Origin: Phytophthora sp. 'mugwort'
Taxonomy: Eukaryota; Oomycota; Peronosporomycetes; Peronosporales; Peronosporaceae
Direction: 5' to 3'
NCBI GenBank assembly: GCA_033558025.1
Contig: JAUCEF010000007.1
Span: 2,294,001-2,358,000 of the forward strand
DNA length: 64,000 nucleotides
Shown: one piece after another, positions 34,399 through 46,293 of the stretch
Position numbering within the stretch: the stretch's first letter is position 1
How the letters are laid out: each line of letters opens with the position of its first letter
Notes under the pieces: model-generated
Told to the model about the DNA's origin: nothing
The model's database searches: none
Seen by the model: the letters and a program-made list of their open reading frames with translations, nothing else
Translations under genes and position numbers: made by a program

Positions 34399-35549
34399 TC
34401 ATATAGCATGCAATGATGCAGTTTCCGAGTCGACTGTATTCTCAGCACTGCTGTCGGGTGCAAAAGGCAGAAACGGGTCTACCCCGCTCACACGATGCTT
34501 GTCACGTAGAATAGTTAGGAAATTGTGGAGTACCGCGCACGAAACAATCACTTTGACGATGTGCTCCTTTGTTTTCTGCTCAATCTTGCCAAGAAGAACA
34601 CGAAAACGATTTTTGATGCGCCCAAAGGCGCACTCAACCACAATCCGAGTTCTGGAGTGCCGATAGTTATAACGGCGCATTATTTTGCTACTGGCGGCAG
34701 CAGCTTCTGGATAGGGCGCTAGCAAGTAATTCCATACCTTGTATCCAGCATCTCCAAGTAAGTGCTTACCCTGTAGCACATATGCAGAGATTCTAGCAAG
34801 CATTGTTAGCAAGCTCGACTTTCTTAGAAAACTTAAATTAAAGCAAGCCTCTTCTTGACCCCGGATCCATTACAGAGAGACTGGTCGTTGGCTGAGCCGG
34901 CTCGAATGGAGAGCGACTTGAAAACTCCGCGATAATCGACAATCGCCTGTACATTTCCGGCAGGGAACCCTTTCCGGCAGTACCACATCTCAAAATCAGA
35001 GGGGCGGGGTAGGCGGATGAGGGGTTCCGTCGATTGCCCCAACGACCCCAGGAAAAACCGCCAGTGCGAAGAAGCCGTCCTCAACGGCTGTATCTTCTTC
35101 TCCAGTAGGCATAACGATGGCGGGTTTTGCCATGCCGGTTAGAAAATCTAGCGTTTCATTAATGTAGCTCACCGGTCGCGAGTGGGATATGCCCACGATG
35201 GTAGCCGCATCATTCTTGCTGCTGCCTTAAACTAAGTAGATCATGGTGAGAGCTAGACGTCTGATGATGGGGTTCTTGGTATTTGGGTGGGTCCTTCGAG
35301 TCCATGCAGCATAAACTACCTTGTACAGCAGCAAAAATGACGATTTGGTACGCCGAAGATGGTCTCAAACCAGCGTGACCTCGGAACGCGTAATGCCTTG
35401 TCGAAGGTCTGGGATGGGAACGTGGAGGTGCTGACTCTCGCCGAACTAAGGAAGCGCCCGTCAATGGTCGCCGTTGCGATGGCCCCCGCACAAGCACAGA
35501 TGGCAGCAATGCCGGCAACTTGATGATACTTCTCCATTGGCCAGAACAA
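34399..35549 (-). pseudogene. Harbinger element 2: PIF/Harbinger transposase, broken
   Basis: Three frames in order cover the family. 35549-35316 opens MFWPMEKYHQVAGIAAICAC and includes RVPRSRWFETIFGVPN. 35196-34996 includes the first catalytic region FPGVVGAIDGT. 34812-34399 includes LLGDAGYKVWNYLLAPYP and HSRTRIVVECAFGRIKNRFR. The same layout and clear similarity to the copy at 28-29 kb show that the two elements are related but diverged. Frameshifts near 35.0 and 35.2 kb and the stop at 35229-35227 disable it. Confidence 0.8.
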
Positions 35550-35869
35550 AATTCTGGCGCCAGAACACCTGCGAGTGGCGTTCCGAACAGAGAATCCGAG
35601 AATGCAGAATCAGAAAGGGTACACTGTACCGATATTCGTTAGCCAATCGGATGCACGCAATGTGACGGCTCAGAATGCATTCCGCTACCTGGACCAGGGC
35701 ATTAGAGTCCTACGCCTTGCGCTTGTCGTGTATAACCTTACTAACCCAGAACGCCTAACCAGGAACTTCTAACATTAATTCTAATCGAAGCGACGACAAC
35801 AACCGTCGTGATGGCAACAGCTGAGTCGAGATCACAGTCTCCATGCGAAGCGCGTTGCGAATGTAGAAC

Positions 35870-37217
35870 ACATGTCTGCACGCCGAAGGCGCGTCGACAT
35901 AAAGAGTCACGAGCACTTCCAGTTCTGCTTGTTGACGGAGTTGGGTGGCTAGAATGGATTGCCGAGAGCGAGATGCCGCTCAACTTCTGCGAAAATACAC
36001 TCGCTCGGAAATACACCAGCCTCGGGCCTATTGTAAGGCCACGATCAAGAAATACGTGAACGCACTGACTATTTATCAAGAGGGTGAAATCTCTCAAAGA
36101 ACACCGTCAAAATTCGCTCTCATTTTGACGGTTGGTCTGCTAACTCTGACCATTTCGTGGCAGTTTTCATCTCCTACTGCAATGATGGAGTGGTGATAAG
36201 GCACCTCTTGGCTTTCGCACCCCTCCTAGACGAGACCAACCACAAAGCGTCCAACCACAAGGACTTTATTCTTCGCACCCAAAGTTCCTGACGATTGGCC
36301 CAAGTGGAGCAGTCTGTCTAACTTGAGACAACTGCTTCACCGACATTGCCAGGGCGTGATTGCTGGGGTTGCCTCTACTAGGCTTCTACTGCCACCGGCT
36401 CAACCTGGCAGCCGAGCGCGTCTAAAAGAAGTACGAGACGGAGCTGGACCTCATCACGAAAAACAGTGCGAAAACTATCGATCTCCAAGGCCACTGGACG
36501 CCGCCGCAAGCTGACTCCACTAAAGCCGACTCGTCGAAATGCCACTAGATGGAGCAGTGCAGTCGACATGTTGGACCGCTTTCTGGCGATTTTTGGCCCA
36601 GTTCGTACTGTAATGCGCCAAATAGAGGACCCTGCCGTGTTGCGGAGCACCATTCAAGTGAATCGACTCAAGGTTCTGCGCAAAAACGAGCTCTCAATTT
36701 TCCAGTCAGTCAACATGGCATTGTAAAAAAGGACAACGTTTGCTAACGTGCGAGCCATCTTCGACGAGGTCACTGCCGAGCTACCCGACACCCCCCACCA
36801 CCTCAGTTCAACAGCAGCGATCATTAATCATTCCCATTTCGAGAGTCCTTTTTTTAAATCCAGCGTGGACAATGCGGTGAGCTGACCGCTGCCGAGCCGA
36901 TAGCTGCCCAGAAGCTCGTCGTTACGGATGAGGGTAGCGAAGTGGACGTAAGTACCGAGAGCGAGCTGAGTTTTGCTGATAGAGCTTGGAAGTGTCATCG
37001 TCTCGCAGTGCAGCAGGAGCTTCGGTTCACCGACACCAGCTTTCTCGAGCCAACGTCCAACTCGATAGAGCGACTATTTCTGACAGCAAAGCGCTTATTC
37101 AGTGGCAAGAGGAACGGTTTGCTGCCACAGAAGCTGGAGCAGCTACTGTTCTTGCGTGCAAACAGAGATATGTCGTGTCTAGCGGAAGTAGTTGACCGGA
37201 TTGACCGACCTTGCTAA
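35870..37217 (+). pseudogene. hAT-family transposase remnant
   Basis: Pieces in several frames line up with hAT transposases. WLEWIAESEMPLNFCENTLA lies near 35.95 kb. A DGWSANSDHF-like segment lies near 36.13 kb, in a second frame. NATRWSSAVDMLDRFL lies near 36.55 kb. The C-terminal dimerisation region follows near 37.04-37.19 kb (LEPTSNSIERLFLTAKRLFS, then QLLFLRANRDM), ending at a stop at 37215-37217. Multiple stops (for example near 36.72 kb) make it inactive. Confidence 0.75.
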
Positions 37218-38520
37218 CTACAATGAATGGAAAACTGAATTGCTTTCTCCATGACTATGACATTATGTACTGAGTGCCTTTTTGAATATTGCTATAATGA
37301 AGGTGGTCGGAGAAGGAAAAGTATTCTTCAGAAATATGTCTTCTTGCGCACCCTTTGATTGGGGACCACACTTAGATGATAAAACACGACGTATCGGCGA
37401 TACTATCGAAGGTCTTTAAAAAGTCTACAAAATTACTATTTAACAAAGATATGTCCGGCCAGATATGTCCCATCGACCATCTGTACTTGGGTTGATTAAT
37501 GATTTTGGTGTTGGAGAATTCACTAAGGCCACAATTCAGGAAGTTTTGTCTATCTGTAAAGATGTAGAGGCGTGAACACCCTTTTAGCTGCAATCAGCGC
37601 ATATGTCGAGAATCTTTGGATCTTTCCTGCAGACAGCGACTGCTCATGCTGCATGTCGTCCCGGACGCGTTAAAAAGCGACAGGGACTCTACAAGAGGTG
37701 ATGGATAATGCACCCCAAAAACTTGATCAATCCCAAACCTTTTCCCGAAAGGACATTTCGCTTAAGCACGATTTTTGGGATGGTTTAACCATTTTCAGGC
37801 ACATATTTGGGACGGTAGTTTTATGTACGTATTCGGGGCGTGTGGGATTTAGGTACATATTTGGGACACGTCCAGCTGTAGCGCATTCGTCAAAACTACG
37901 TCGTAATGCATCTACTGAGTGCGATTTGCTCGAAATATGGTACAACATGGACACTCGTGGAAATCATGGAAACCATGGATAATCATGGAAATCATATGCA
38001 ATGATGGTAAACACGGACATTCATATGAAAACATGTACTAAGTGGTTATTAATAGCAGTGATATCCTATTTACCCGGTGTTCATCTTGCTTTTGCTCTCC
38101 TCAACAAAGTTCACGATTGTGCGCTGAATATCCCATCGCCGACGTTGCAGCCCGTTCGGAAAGTAGTCGCTACCACCACACCGCGCCGAAAAAAATAATA
38201 AGACGTATCGCGGGCTCTTCCATAATTCTTGTCTTCTACAATAAGATAAAGGCGGAGTAAGATCATAACCTCCTTATCGTGTTATATTATTGGGTAGCTT
38301 CTTATCTTCGCTATCACGAATTGACAACTTATGATCTAGACCTCTCATCTAATCCAGTTTTGACATTATATCGTACCTCTCCATCACCAGTAGCTTCACA
38401 TGCTTTAACAAGGTTTTTTACATTACTTGCCCTACCCATAGAGAGCTATATGCCCCTGCTTCTAACCATTTATTGAAGTATTTTACGAGCTGATCGCCAA
38501 TCAACCTCGCTGATTGCTTA
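37218..38520. other. AT-rich sequence without a recognisable gene
   Basis: No supported gene. At 37793-37875 a short phrase close to GGTACATATTTGGGAC occurs three times in degenerate form. At about 37947-38000 there is a simple ATGGAAATC-like repeat. The rest is AT-rich and probably eroded repeat DNA. Confidence 0.4.
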
Positions 38521-38529
38521 TTTAGGCTT

Positions 38530-38960
38530 TAGTTTCGATTAGTTTTCCCATACATCAGTGAAATGGTTTTTACCCAAGCAGAGCGCCTTCATCATAGTTA
38601 AGCTTCTCCTTGAAGATGGCATGATACTTTCCATCAGACCACTGAACTCCAGTAGGACCAGTACTTCATAATTATTTTCTATTGCCTTAACCCAGTTTCC
38701 ACGATGGCACAAAAACTCGCTCTTTCGGTTGGGCGACGGACGGGTCCTCCAAACCAGCGATGAGCGCAACGAAGCGGCGACTGCCACTCAACCACCTGTC
38801 GAGCACTAGCCCGACATATCGGGCTGGCGGCAAGATGATGGCGGCGTCGCGCACGTACGCATAGAGCAGGCCGATGTACTTCTGCAGCCTTGTAGCCAAT
38901 CGGATCTTGGTGTTCCTTCTGACCGGAGGACGCTCGCAAAAGATGCCAAACATTTATTCA
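38530..38960 (-). pseudogene. Second hAT-like transposase fragment
   Basis: The minus-strand frame at 38953-38687 contains LQKYIGLLYAYVRDAAIILP and RYVGLVLDRWLSGSRRFVAL. The second piece resembles the hAT catalytic-region phrase GLVLDGW followed by an aromatic strand. A further piece in another frame near 38.6-38.7 kb (VKAIENNYEVLVLLEFSGLM) continues it. It is short, interrupted and on the opposite strand from the hAT remnant at 36-37 kb. Confidence 0.5.
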
Positions 38961-39529
38961 CGGCCACGACGCAATAAAGAGGATCAGATCGCATGTCTGC
39001 TGGTCGGGCAGCAACGGCCCGAAGCGATTGCAGTTGCGAAAGCGGTCACAGCGAGATCTCGGTAGTCTGGGTCACGCTTCAGCAGATGGTGCACTTAATT
39101 ATTGTAGCTGTTGTCGCTTGAGCACACCTTCAGACACGAATGGGGCAAATTGGCAAGCGAGTGGTCCAGGCAATAAAAGTAGGGCGGCTGCATACCATAG
39201 CAGGGTATAGCCACAGACGGGTACGGGCAAGCATAATCCACGCCCAGATGCCGAAGGAGGATGGGTATGGAGAGCCGAGTCCGTCGGTCTGTTAGCAGCC
39301 GAACACCCACCACTATCTGTATCGTCCACTTGCGAATCGGCGGGATAGGCGTAAGAGAGCTTAGTAGTGACGTGGGGTGCAGTACGGTGGTTTGCGGTTG
39401 GGTATCCATTACCCGGTTATCCTTTATCTGGATTAGTGAACTATCTGTGTAGGTGGCACAGAGCGTGCGGCTGAGATTGTTTCGAACGACTGCGAGCTTG
39501 TGGTGCGGCGGGTTGTACGAGGACGCTAC

Positions 39530-39850
39530 CGTTTACCCCGAAGTGGTGATACCTCCAGTGAGTCTTGCACTGGCGTCCAGTTGAGTTGTTTCGGTCGGAA
39601 CCGTTGGCGCCTTCATAGAGCTATAAGATATCCAGCTGAATTCGTTTGGCGTCATTCTATTGACTTTAGTACCCAAGACTGCCATTGTCTCATAGGCGTC
39701 AAACCGCCAGAGATAACGAACATCTGCACGTTCTTCTTTGCAAATTGCGTCTTCATCACCTTGAAAATGTGCGTACGCATCGAATCCCATGTAGCCAATT
39801 TGTCAGGTGCTGACGCGTCGTGAACGGATGGGGAAACAAGACGAGCCACT
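39530..39850 (-). pseudogene. DDE_1 transposase C-terminal fragment
   Basis: The minus-strand frame at 39849-39652 reads DKLATWDSMRTHIFKVMKTQ and then VQMFVISGGLTP. This matches the region around the second catalytic Asp of DDE_1 transposases (WDSxxxH, then VIPGGLTP). The third Asp region has been lost or shifted. An overlapping frame holds SVHDASAPDK. It is a separate copy from the one at 30-31 kb. Confidence 0.5.
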
Positions 39851-41259
39851 TGATTAGAAGCTGTGAGTCAACCCAGGCTCGCTTTTGCAATACCGACCCG
39901 CTCGATCACATCATCCTGACGAGCGCTGTCCAAACGACAAGCGGAGGGAGGTTGCGACCGGACGCTGACACAGCAAGAACAGCATTCACATGCATCGACT
40001 CGAGGCGATCCACGTAGCGGACGGCCGCCAGTTAGCACATCGTCAGTGAGGACCGTCAAGTTTGTCGTACGACTAGCGATACGTCATAGCGGCACATGAG
40101 TCCGTCGATCCACTTGTTCGACCCGATGAAACTGTCGTCTCATAGCTCAGATTGGGCAAGTTGCTTTCCCAATCCGGCTATCAGAGCTCTCGAGACCTTC
40201 TTTCTCTCGGGCCGAAGGAAAAGGACGTGATCGAAGTACAGGACCACCACCTCAGTCAACCGCGGCTTCGCGCCAACACCCTTCAGGCGGAGATTGGAGA
40301 CAGTGGCGTTCTGGATCGGCTCTTTCCGTTTCCACCAATAACGAACCTGGACCGGAGATATTTTCCACCCGCGCTCATTTCGTAGGAAGACAGACTATAG
40401 TTAGGCGAGATGCGAGTACGGTGCTCTTGCTTAGTTTAGAAGGGGGACTGAGGACCTCTGCTCGTGAGCCAGAAGCTCGTCGTGGTGTAACTTAGAAAAA
40501 TATTGAGTGTACGAAATCACTAACTAATGCGTGGTTAGGATATTTTTGTCCAGTCAAATTGTTCGAATTCAAAAATGTTGTGCTGTTATTGGCTGAACAG
40601 TTAAGAATTTGTCCACGATGAGTCTATAGTGGAAATATCGGTATCAAGTCAGCATAATACTTTTTTTTAGGTCTCTAAATGCCATTAATAGAACTCATAA
40701 ACCGTGGAACATGGAAAGGCATTGTACTTGGAAAGGAATTAAGTCATCACTTTCAGATTTTGTCAAACGTTGAGCTTAATCACCATTTGCACTTTTTATG
40801 TGCACGATCCTTTAAAAACGATGACTCGTGGTTTACCTGAGATCCGTCATACACTTTGGACTATACCTTTAATGCATGACCGTCTTAACCCGTCTACTAA
40901 CACTCACTTTTATCAGTAATCCTCCCTCTACTACGTTTAAGTAGTCAACGCTAATGAGTTTGCATTGTTATGGAGTCGTTCAGACAATGACGGTGAGCCG
41001 CCCCCCTATGAACAGCATCCGTCATATAAAACGAGACGAGCGCAGCGACAGGAAAACGCGTCACCCCAGAGCTAAAGATATACATGTAAAGATATAAGAG
41101 AGTGGTTCCTCGCCCATCTGAGCATAAGTATTTTTTTGCACTCCTGTACGATGGCGTATACCGACCGGTATTATCGGGACGTGTATACTTGTCGAAACAA
41201 GTGGCGCCAGACCCCCCCCCCCCCAGTCGAGCATTTTAAGCAGAACTGGAGCGTCGAGA
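39851..41259. other. No recognisable gene
   Basis: I see only short chance frames here. A run of 12 C lies at about 41213-41224. The region at 40.4-41.0 kb is AT-rich. It is probably old repeat DNA between elements. Confidence 0.35.
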
Positions 41260-41602
41260 ATGGAGTGCTTGGCGAAGAAGCGCCAGCAACATACGGCCAT
41301 CCACGGCAATAGGGACAGCGATAATAGTGATGCTGAGTGGACAATGTTATCTGGAGACTCGGGCGCCCACAACTCGGACACGTCCAGTCAGTCCGATACG
41401 CAGAGTGCTCGTAGCGATGGATGGGACTCCGCCACGAATACGTTCGTCTGCAGCACAGCCCCTTGCCCCTACGCTAGAGCGTACTCAGTTCAACTCGTCG
41501 AAGTCGTTTCACGCGTACCTGAACGACTACATGGCGCGGGCGTACCAGGTTCGCGTCGCTGTTGGTGCTATGGAAATGTCGGTTATGTGTTTTATTTACT
41601 AA
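41260..41602 (+). pseudogene. Unrecognised Ser/Asp-rich fragment
   Basis: A frame starting at 41260 (MECLAKKRQQHTAIHGNRDS) is Ser/Asp-rich and then breaks. In the next frame a piece FNSSKSFHAYLNDYMARAYQ runs to 41602. The second piece resembles the start of zinc-finger (FAR1/MULE-like) domains that often begin with FxSWxxxxxYL, but the match is weak. I treat it as a TE-derived fragment of unknown type. Confidence 0.3.
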
Positions 41603-42156
41603 CCGTCATAGCTTGCATGGTTCGCTCGTAATCGGGGTGTCTAGCCCGGAGGTGGTTCACGAGGTTTGTATAACCTCTGGTGGCGTCCTGGGCCAGAATA
41701 CTGGGGCATAGGCGGCACTGGATTCGATGCCTCGACGGGGATTGTGACAGGTCTCTGTCACACTGTTGTCATCTTGCTTCCGCGATGGCCAATCATCGTT
41801 TAGAGTAAATCAAATGGCTGGGATGATGTCGACAATCGACACCGTCTCGTTAATCAATCAGAGTCAAATTTGACCTACTGATTTCCTACGCTAGCAGTGT
41901 AAGTTAAGTAACGGGCATTTATCCCGTTATACCTGGTAGCACTTTGTAGTCCGTCCAACGACCCAGGTGAACGACACGTCGATGAGCGACGCGTCCAAGA
42001 TTGGAGGGGCGACCGGTATCTCGCTCGAGCACGCCAGCTTTCCTCACCTGTCACTGATCGAATGGGAGGCGCTTCACCGCCTCGCTGCGGTATCGTCATC
42101 AAGACATTGGTGACCGCCGGCACGGAAAAAGACCAACCCCTGGAGCCCAGACGTCC

Positions 42157-42960
42157 ATGGCACGTGAACTCGCCGACCTTCGTCGGCGGGTGTCGAGTCC
42201 CACGTTGCCCAAAAACAAGACAGACATTGTGAAGCTCGATGTCTCGACTTACAGCGGCGAAGGCGCCGCTCGCCTTCACCTGAACCGGTGGTTCTGCGAG
42301 GTGGACATCGCTGTCGAAGCTCGGCAGCTGTCGGCAAGAACTCGCTTCCTCTTCCAAGTAGGGGGGGGGGGCGAAGGAATGGGCACTCGGCAAGCTTGTT
42401 GCCGACGCCACCTGCTTCCTATCCATGGCTTCCTGAGGTCCGACTTGCGGCTCGCATTGAGCCGCCCCAAGACGAGAACGTACAGCGATCAGCCTTCTTG
42501 TCGCTGAAGCAGGGACGTCTGTCCATGCCCGCGTACATCCAACGTGCCCGTCACCTCGTGTCATGCATCACGGCGAAGCCTATGGGAATGGTGACGTAAG
42601 TCCCCGTCTTTGTCTCCGGCATGAGCGCAGATTACTAGCGTTTCTATATGGCAAGGAAGACCCCGAGCACACCTTTGCGGCTGCCCTCCGCGAAGACTAC
42701 AGCGTGACGACATCGCAAGTATTCGACTTCTCCCGTCCTCTGGCGACAGCTGAGCCAGAGCCGACACCCATGGAGGTCGATGCCATTCAACAACACTACG
42801 GAGGACGTCGGGGGCCGACATCGTTCCAACGGTCACCTCATTCCGCGACGACGCGTGGGTCGCGTCCGATGCTGTGCTTCTGTTGCTGAAAACCGGAACA
42901 CCGCGCGGTGGAGTGCCGCGCGCTGGTTTTTGTGACGTTTGCCTGTAGTGCCACCAGAGA
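42157..42960 (+). pseudogene. Gag-like region of the Ty3/gypsy remnant
   Basis: A frame starting at 42157 contains DIVKLDVSTYSGEGAARLHL and LNRWFCEVDIAVEARQLS, typical of the capsid part of oomycete gypsy Gag. At 42361-42370 a run of G shifts the frame. The reading continues in the next frame through SLKQGRLSMPAYIQRARHLV. Near 42.87-42.91 kb a zinc knuckle of spacing CX2CX4HX4C is present (CFCC, then KPEHRAVEC), but a TGA stands inside it. Confidence 0.6.
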
Positions 42961-43019
42961 TCCTCCTCACAGCCCTCATGTGCTTCACGCACAACGCTTT
43001 GCCACCACCTCTGACAGCG

Positions 43020-43375
43020 ACTCGAGACTGATCATACTCAGTCTCCATGTTGAAGGCGCACGGCGCCTGATACGTGCACTGCTCGATTTGGACGCGACAA
43101 ACAAATTCGTTCGCGCCGATAGTTTGTCGGTGTTGCCGACGGACATGTGTATTCGCTAAGATCCTGGCCACATGATCATCAAGTATGCTGACGGTAAACC
43201 GCGCCGTCAGCCCCGGCGCTCTGCCACCTTCGCATACGAGTTCGATGGATTCTCTGGAGCGGATGACTTCCTTGTGATTGAGCTGGAAGGCTCCCTTCGA
43301 TTGCGTCTTCCGAATCCCGTTGCTCGCTCGCCACCAGCCACACATCGACTGGTTGACACGCGTTATCCGTCCTAG
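43020..43375 (+). pseudogene. Retroviral-type aspartic protease region
   Basis: The frame carries LIRALLDLDATNKFVRADSL. This corresponds to the family's LLDSGATxxF catalytic loop, but here the Ser and Gly next to the catalytic Asp are changed. The usual second half follows after a stop near 43.16 kb (DDFLVIEL). The catalytic loop change means it would not be active. Confidence 0.55.
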
Positions 43376-43999
43376 CGGCATCGTCGTGAATGCGGTGTTA
43401 GCGTTCCTGAGCGGAACGCCCAACCTTTGGTCACACTCCATGACCACTGTTGCGCCTGAAGTGAGCGATGGCCCTTCATGTGCAGTTTGTGAGAGGGCAG
43501 CTTGTGCCTGGCCTGGGCAGGAGTCTCAGGACGAGTGTGACGTGGTCGAGAGGGGTGCGCGCGTCCTGATGAACAGTGACACGAGTGAACAAGTCGTGGT
43601 TGAGCGTGGTCTCCCACACGTGGTCGAGAGGGAGCTCCCCGAAGTTGAACAAGTTAATGTGGTTGAGAATGGTCTATCACGCGCGGTCGAGTATGGGCTC
43701 CCGCGAGTGGTCGAGCGGGAGCCCCTGGTGAAGCGGACGCGGTCGAGGTGAGCGACCCACTTCCTGGCGCCGATGGAGTGTCTCGACGACCAAGTCCCGC
43801 AGATGTGGTCGAGCGTGGGTTCTCACAGTCTGTTGTTGTGGATGACATGCAACGTCCCGCCCGTCGTCGCGGCCGTCGTACGCCCCGACGATATCGCACC
43901 GTGTCGGAAGACTCAGTTGCTAATGAGTCCGAAGTCATTTTGGTCCTGATCTGCACCGCCGACATGTCTCCGCGCGTATAAGACGTCGACAGCTACTTC

Positions 44000-44775
44000 G
44001 ATGACATTTTTTATCCACCGTCATGCTGAGCGCGACATGACCGATGTCGAGGTGCATCTGAATAGCCTCCTCCAAGCGTTCGAAGTGATGCGAGCGAACA
44101 AGCCGTACCCCCAACTTGAAGAAGTGTATAATCTGCGCTCCCGAGATCCTCGGAAGCTATGTCAGCAAGGAAAGCGTCCGTGCTGACCCGAAGAAGGTGG
44201 AAGCCATCTGCGCATGGCCGGAGCCACAGGACCAGAAGCAATTTCGCCAGTGGATAGACCTGGCGATCTACCTCCACAATACTCGAAAACTTCGCTTCGA
44301 CTGCCCGTCCATTGTCGCAGCTCCTCAAGGCCGACGTCACGTGGTCATGGCGTCCTCAGCACCAATCTTCCTTCGACGCGGTGAAGAAGAGCTTCTCCAC
44401 CGATCCCGTCTTGATGTTGGCCGATCATTCGAATCCCTTCCATATGGTGTGTGACACCAGCGACTTCGCGATCGGATGCGCGCTTAGGCAGCACGACGAT
44501 AAGGGGAACGAGCGAGTGGTGAGTACCGGTCGCGTCAACTGAAGCCAGCAGAGCGGAATTACCCTGTCCACGACAAGGAACCGCTGGCCATGCGTTACGC
44601 ACTCATCAAGTTTCGGGTTTATCTCCTGGGCGAGCAGACGTTCGCCCTGTACACCGACCACACGTCGCTGCAGACAGCGACGAAGAGCCCCCACTTGTCC
44701 CAGCGCATGGCGCGCTGGCAATCGCTCTTTTCCGAGTACAATTCCGTCGTTCACTACAAGCCTCCCTATGAATAA
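44000..44775 (+). pseudogene. Reverse transcriptase thumb and RNase H region
   Basis: Pieces in shifting frames read LNSLLQAFEVMRANK, then CIICAPEILGSYVSKESVRA and DPKKVEAICAWPEPQDQKQF near 44.1-44.25 kb, the RT thumb/connection. Next come TDPVLMLADHSNPFHMVCDT and AIGCALRQHDDKGNERV, the RNase H start. FALYTDHTSLQTATKSPHLS and RMARWQSLFSEYN follow to a stop at 44773-44775. The palm with its YxDD motif is not visible and appears deleted. Confidence 0.7.
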
Positions 44776-46293
44776 TATATTGTCGACAAATTACGAACTG
44801 AAAAACAGAACAAACCCAGCAGCTTTGTCTGAGAAAAAGAAGCTGCGCGCCGCGATCGCAAAGTTTTTCTCAGTGACCGGAATGCGACGAGGGGAAAAAC
44901 GTGCATGAGCTTCTCAGCCATGTAGGCAAATCCATCGATGCTCGGCACCCCAGCTCCATGTGCCACAGTTTCGTTTGGCCGACTCTCCTTTGATGATCTT
45001 GTAGTTGAATGGCACCCCCGCCCACTCCACCATAGCTATGAGCTGGAATGGCGTGTATGGCCACAGTTTGCCGTCTCCGCCGCTTTCTGCGGCATCTTGC
45101 CGTGGATCTCGAAATTATGTGCGCGTGAAGCTCAAAGGGAACCTTCCGTAGAATTTAACACGGTATACCGGTCTCAGTGAGAGCGGAAAGTGTGGTGGTT
45201 TCGAAAAAAACGAACGCTGCAACCTCAAATGCAACTACGAGACTCATAAGGTCGTATACTTCTCAGGGTGCTTGAACCCATGATCAATCGCTGCGAAGTA
45301 TAGTGACGAATATGTTCATGATCCAGACCGTTGAAAAAATTATCTCCTGTAAAATGAGTCGTTTTGAAGTCAGAGGGTCAAGTCGGAGCGAATGCCACTA
45401 TCAATCTACCCCTTGGTTAGAGTAGTACCTGTGGAATTAGCCCTCCCAAGGATCTGGCGGAATCCTTGGGAGGAACTATCTCGCCTACCAAAACCGCGCG
45501 GCTGAACAAGCAGTGCCGGCCGAGTAGGTGCTTCGGCAATTCGCTGCGGTAAAGCCTGGGTGTTGTTTCCTGTACTCACTATATATCTGTCGTTTCTGTC
45601 GGTATTAGCTGCGGCGACCAGGCCGAGCATGTGAGCGGGGTCACGCCGAATGTAAACAATAGACCAGCGCAGAAGTAGTACTCTGAAGTACTACTGTTTG
45701 ATTGAACGGCTTTCATGGTGCAATAGCCTCCGAGCGCTGAACCCAATCTTCACTAGTCAATATCTCGACAACGAGGAAACGTATCCTACCCTAAAGAGTC
45801 ATATTGGATAGAGAAAAGAGTCAGCTAGGCTATGCGCTTTTGTTTCCTTACATTTTCTTATTTGCGGTTTTCGTTGCTATAAATCCCACACTGGAAGCTA
45901 TATTCCGTTCCCCTTGGAGTCGGGGACGACGTTTTAATAATCCCCTTCAACCTGTGTTTATCTGTAAGACGGGCGATGCAAGGAATCATACCCACCAAAA
46001 CATCGGTCACAGAAAATCCGTCTGGCAGATTGTTGGCCGACGAAAGAGCGCTGAAGAAATCACATGATTGCAATCCCCTGTAGTTGGAGTGATCCTTCGC
46101 CTAAAGCGTAATTCGTTTTTTTGAGTGTATCTGACCTGTATGGTTTAATATAGTTTGAATCGTTTATACTGACTAAATGTGATTAAATCCCCCCTAGGTG
46201 CGTTTTCGTTTTTTTAGCAGATACCTTCACGGGCCTCCTCAATACTAAATAATAAGCTGCTTATCAGCCAAAGTAAAGACACGTACGGACAAA
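44776..46293. other. Repeat-derived spacer with a possible solo LTR
   Basis: I see no gene here. At 45431-45671 a segment starts TGTGGAATTAGCC and ends GACCAGCGCA, so it has the TG...CA borders of an LTR, with a TATA-like stretch at about 45577. Inside, 45444-45455 and 45464-45475 form a 12-bp perfect inverted repeat. A small hairpin (AGTAGTAC/GTACTACT) lies at 45674-45695. No clean target-site duplication is seen, so the LTR call is tentative. Confidence 0.3.

Larger units (their letters stand above)
42157..44775 (+). mobile_element. Ty3/gypsy-type retrotransposon, truncated and multiply frameshifted
   Basis: Gag, protease and reverse transcriptase/RNase H pieces occur in the normal order on the plus strand, all with stops and frameshifts. 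No integrase is visible after 44775. Paired LTRs were not found by eye. The order protease, then RT, then RNase H indicates the gypsy type. Confidence 0.75.

Noticed and set aside
44438..46200. Search for an integrase after the RNase H of the gypsy remnant
   Set aside because: No HHCC zinc finger or DDE integrase phrase was seen in any frame.
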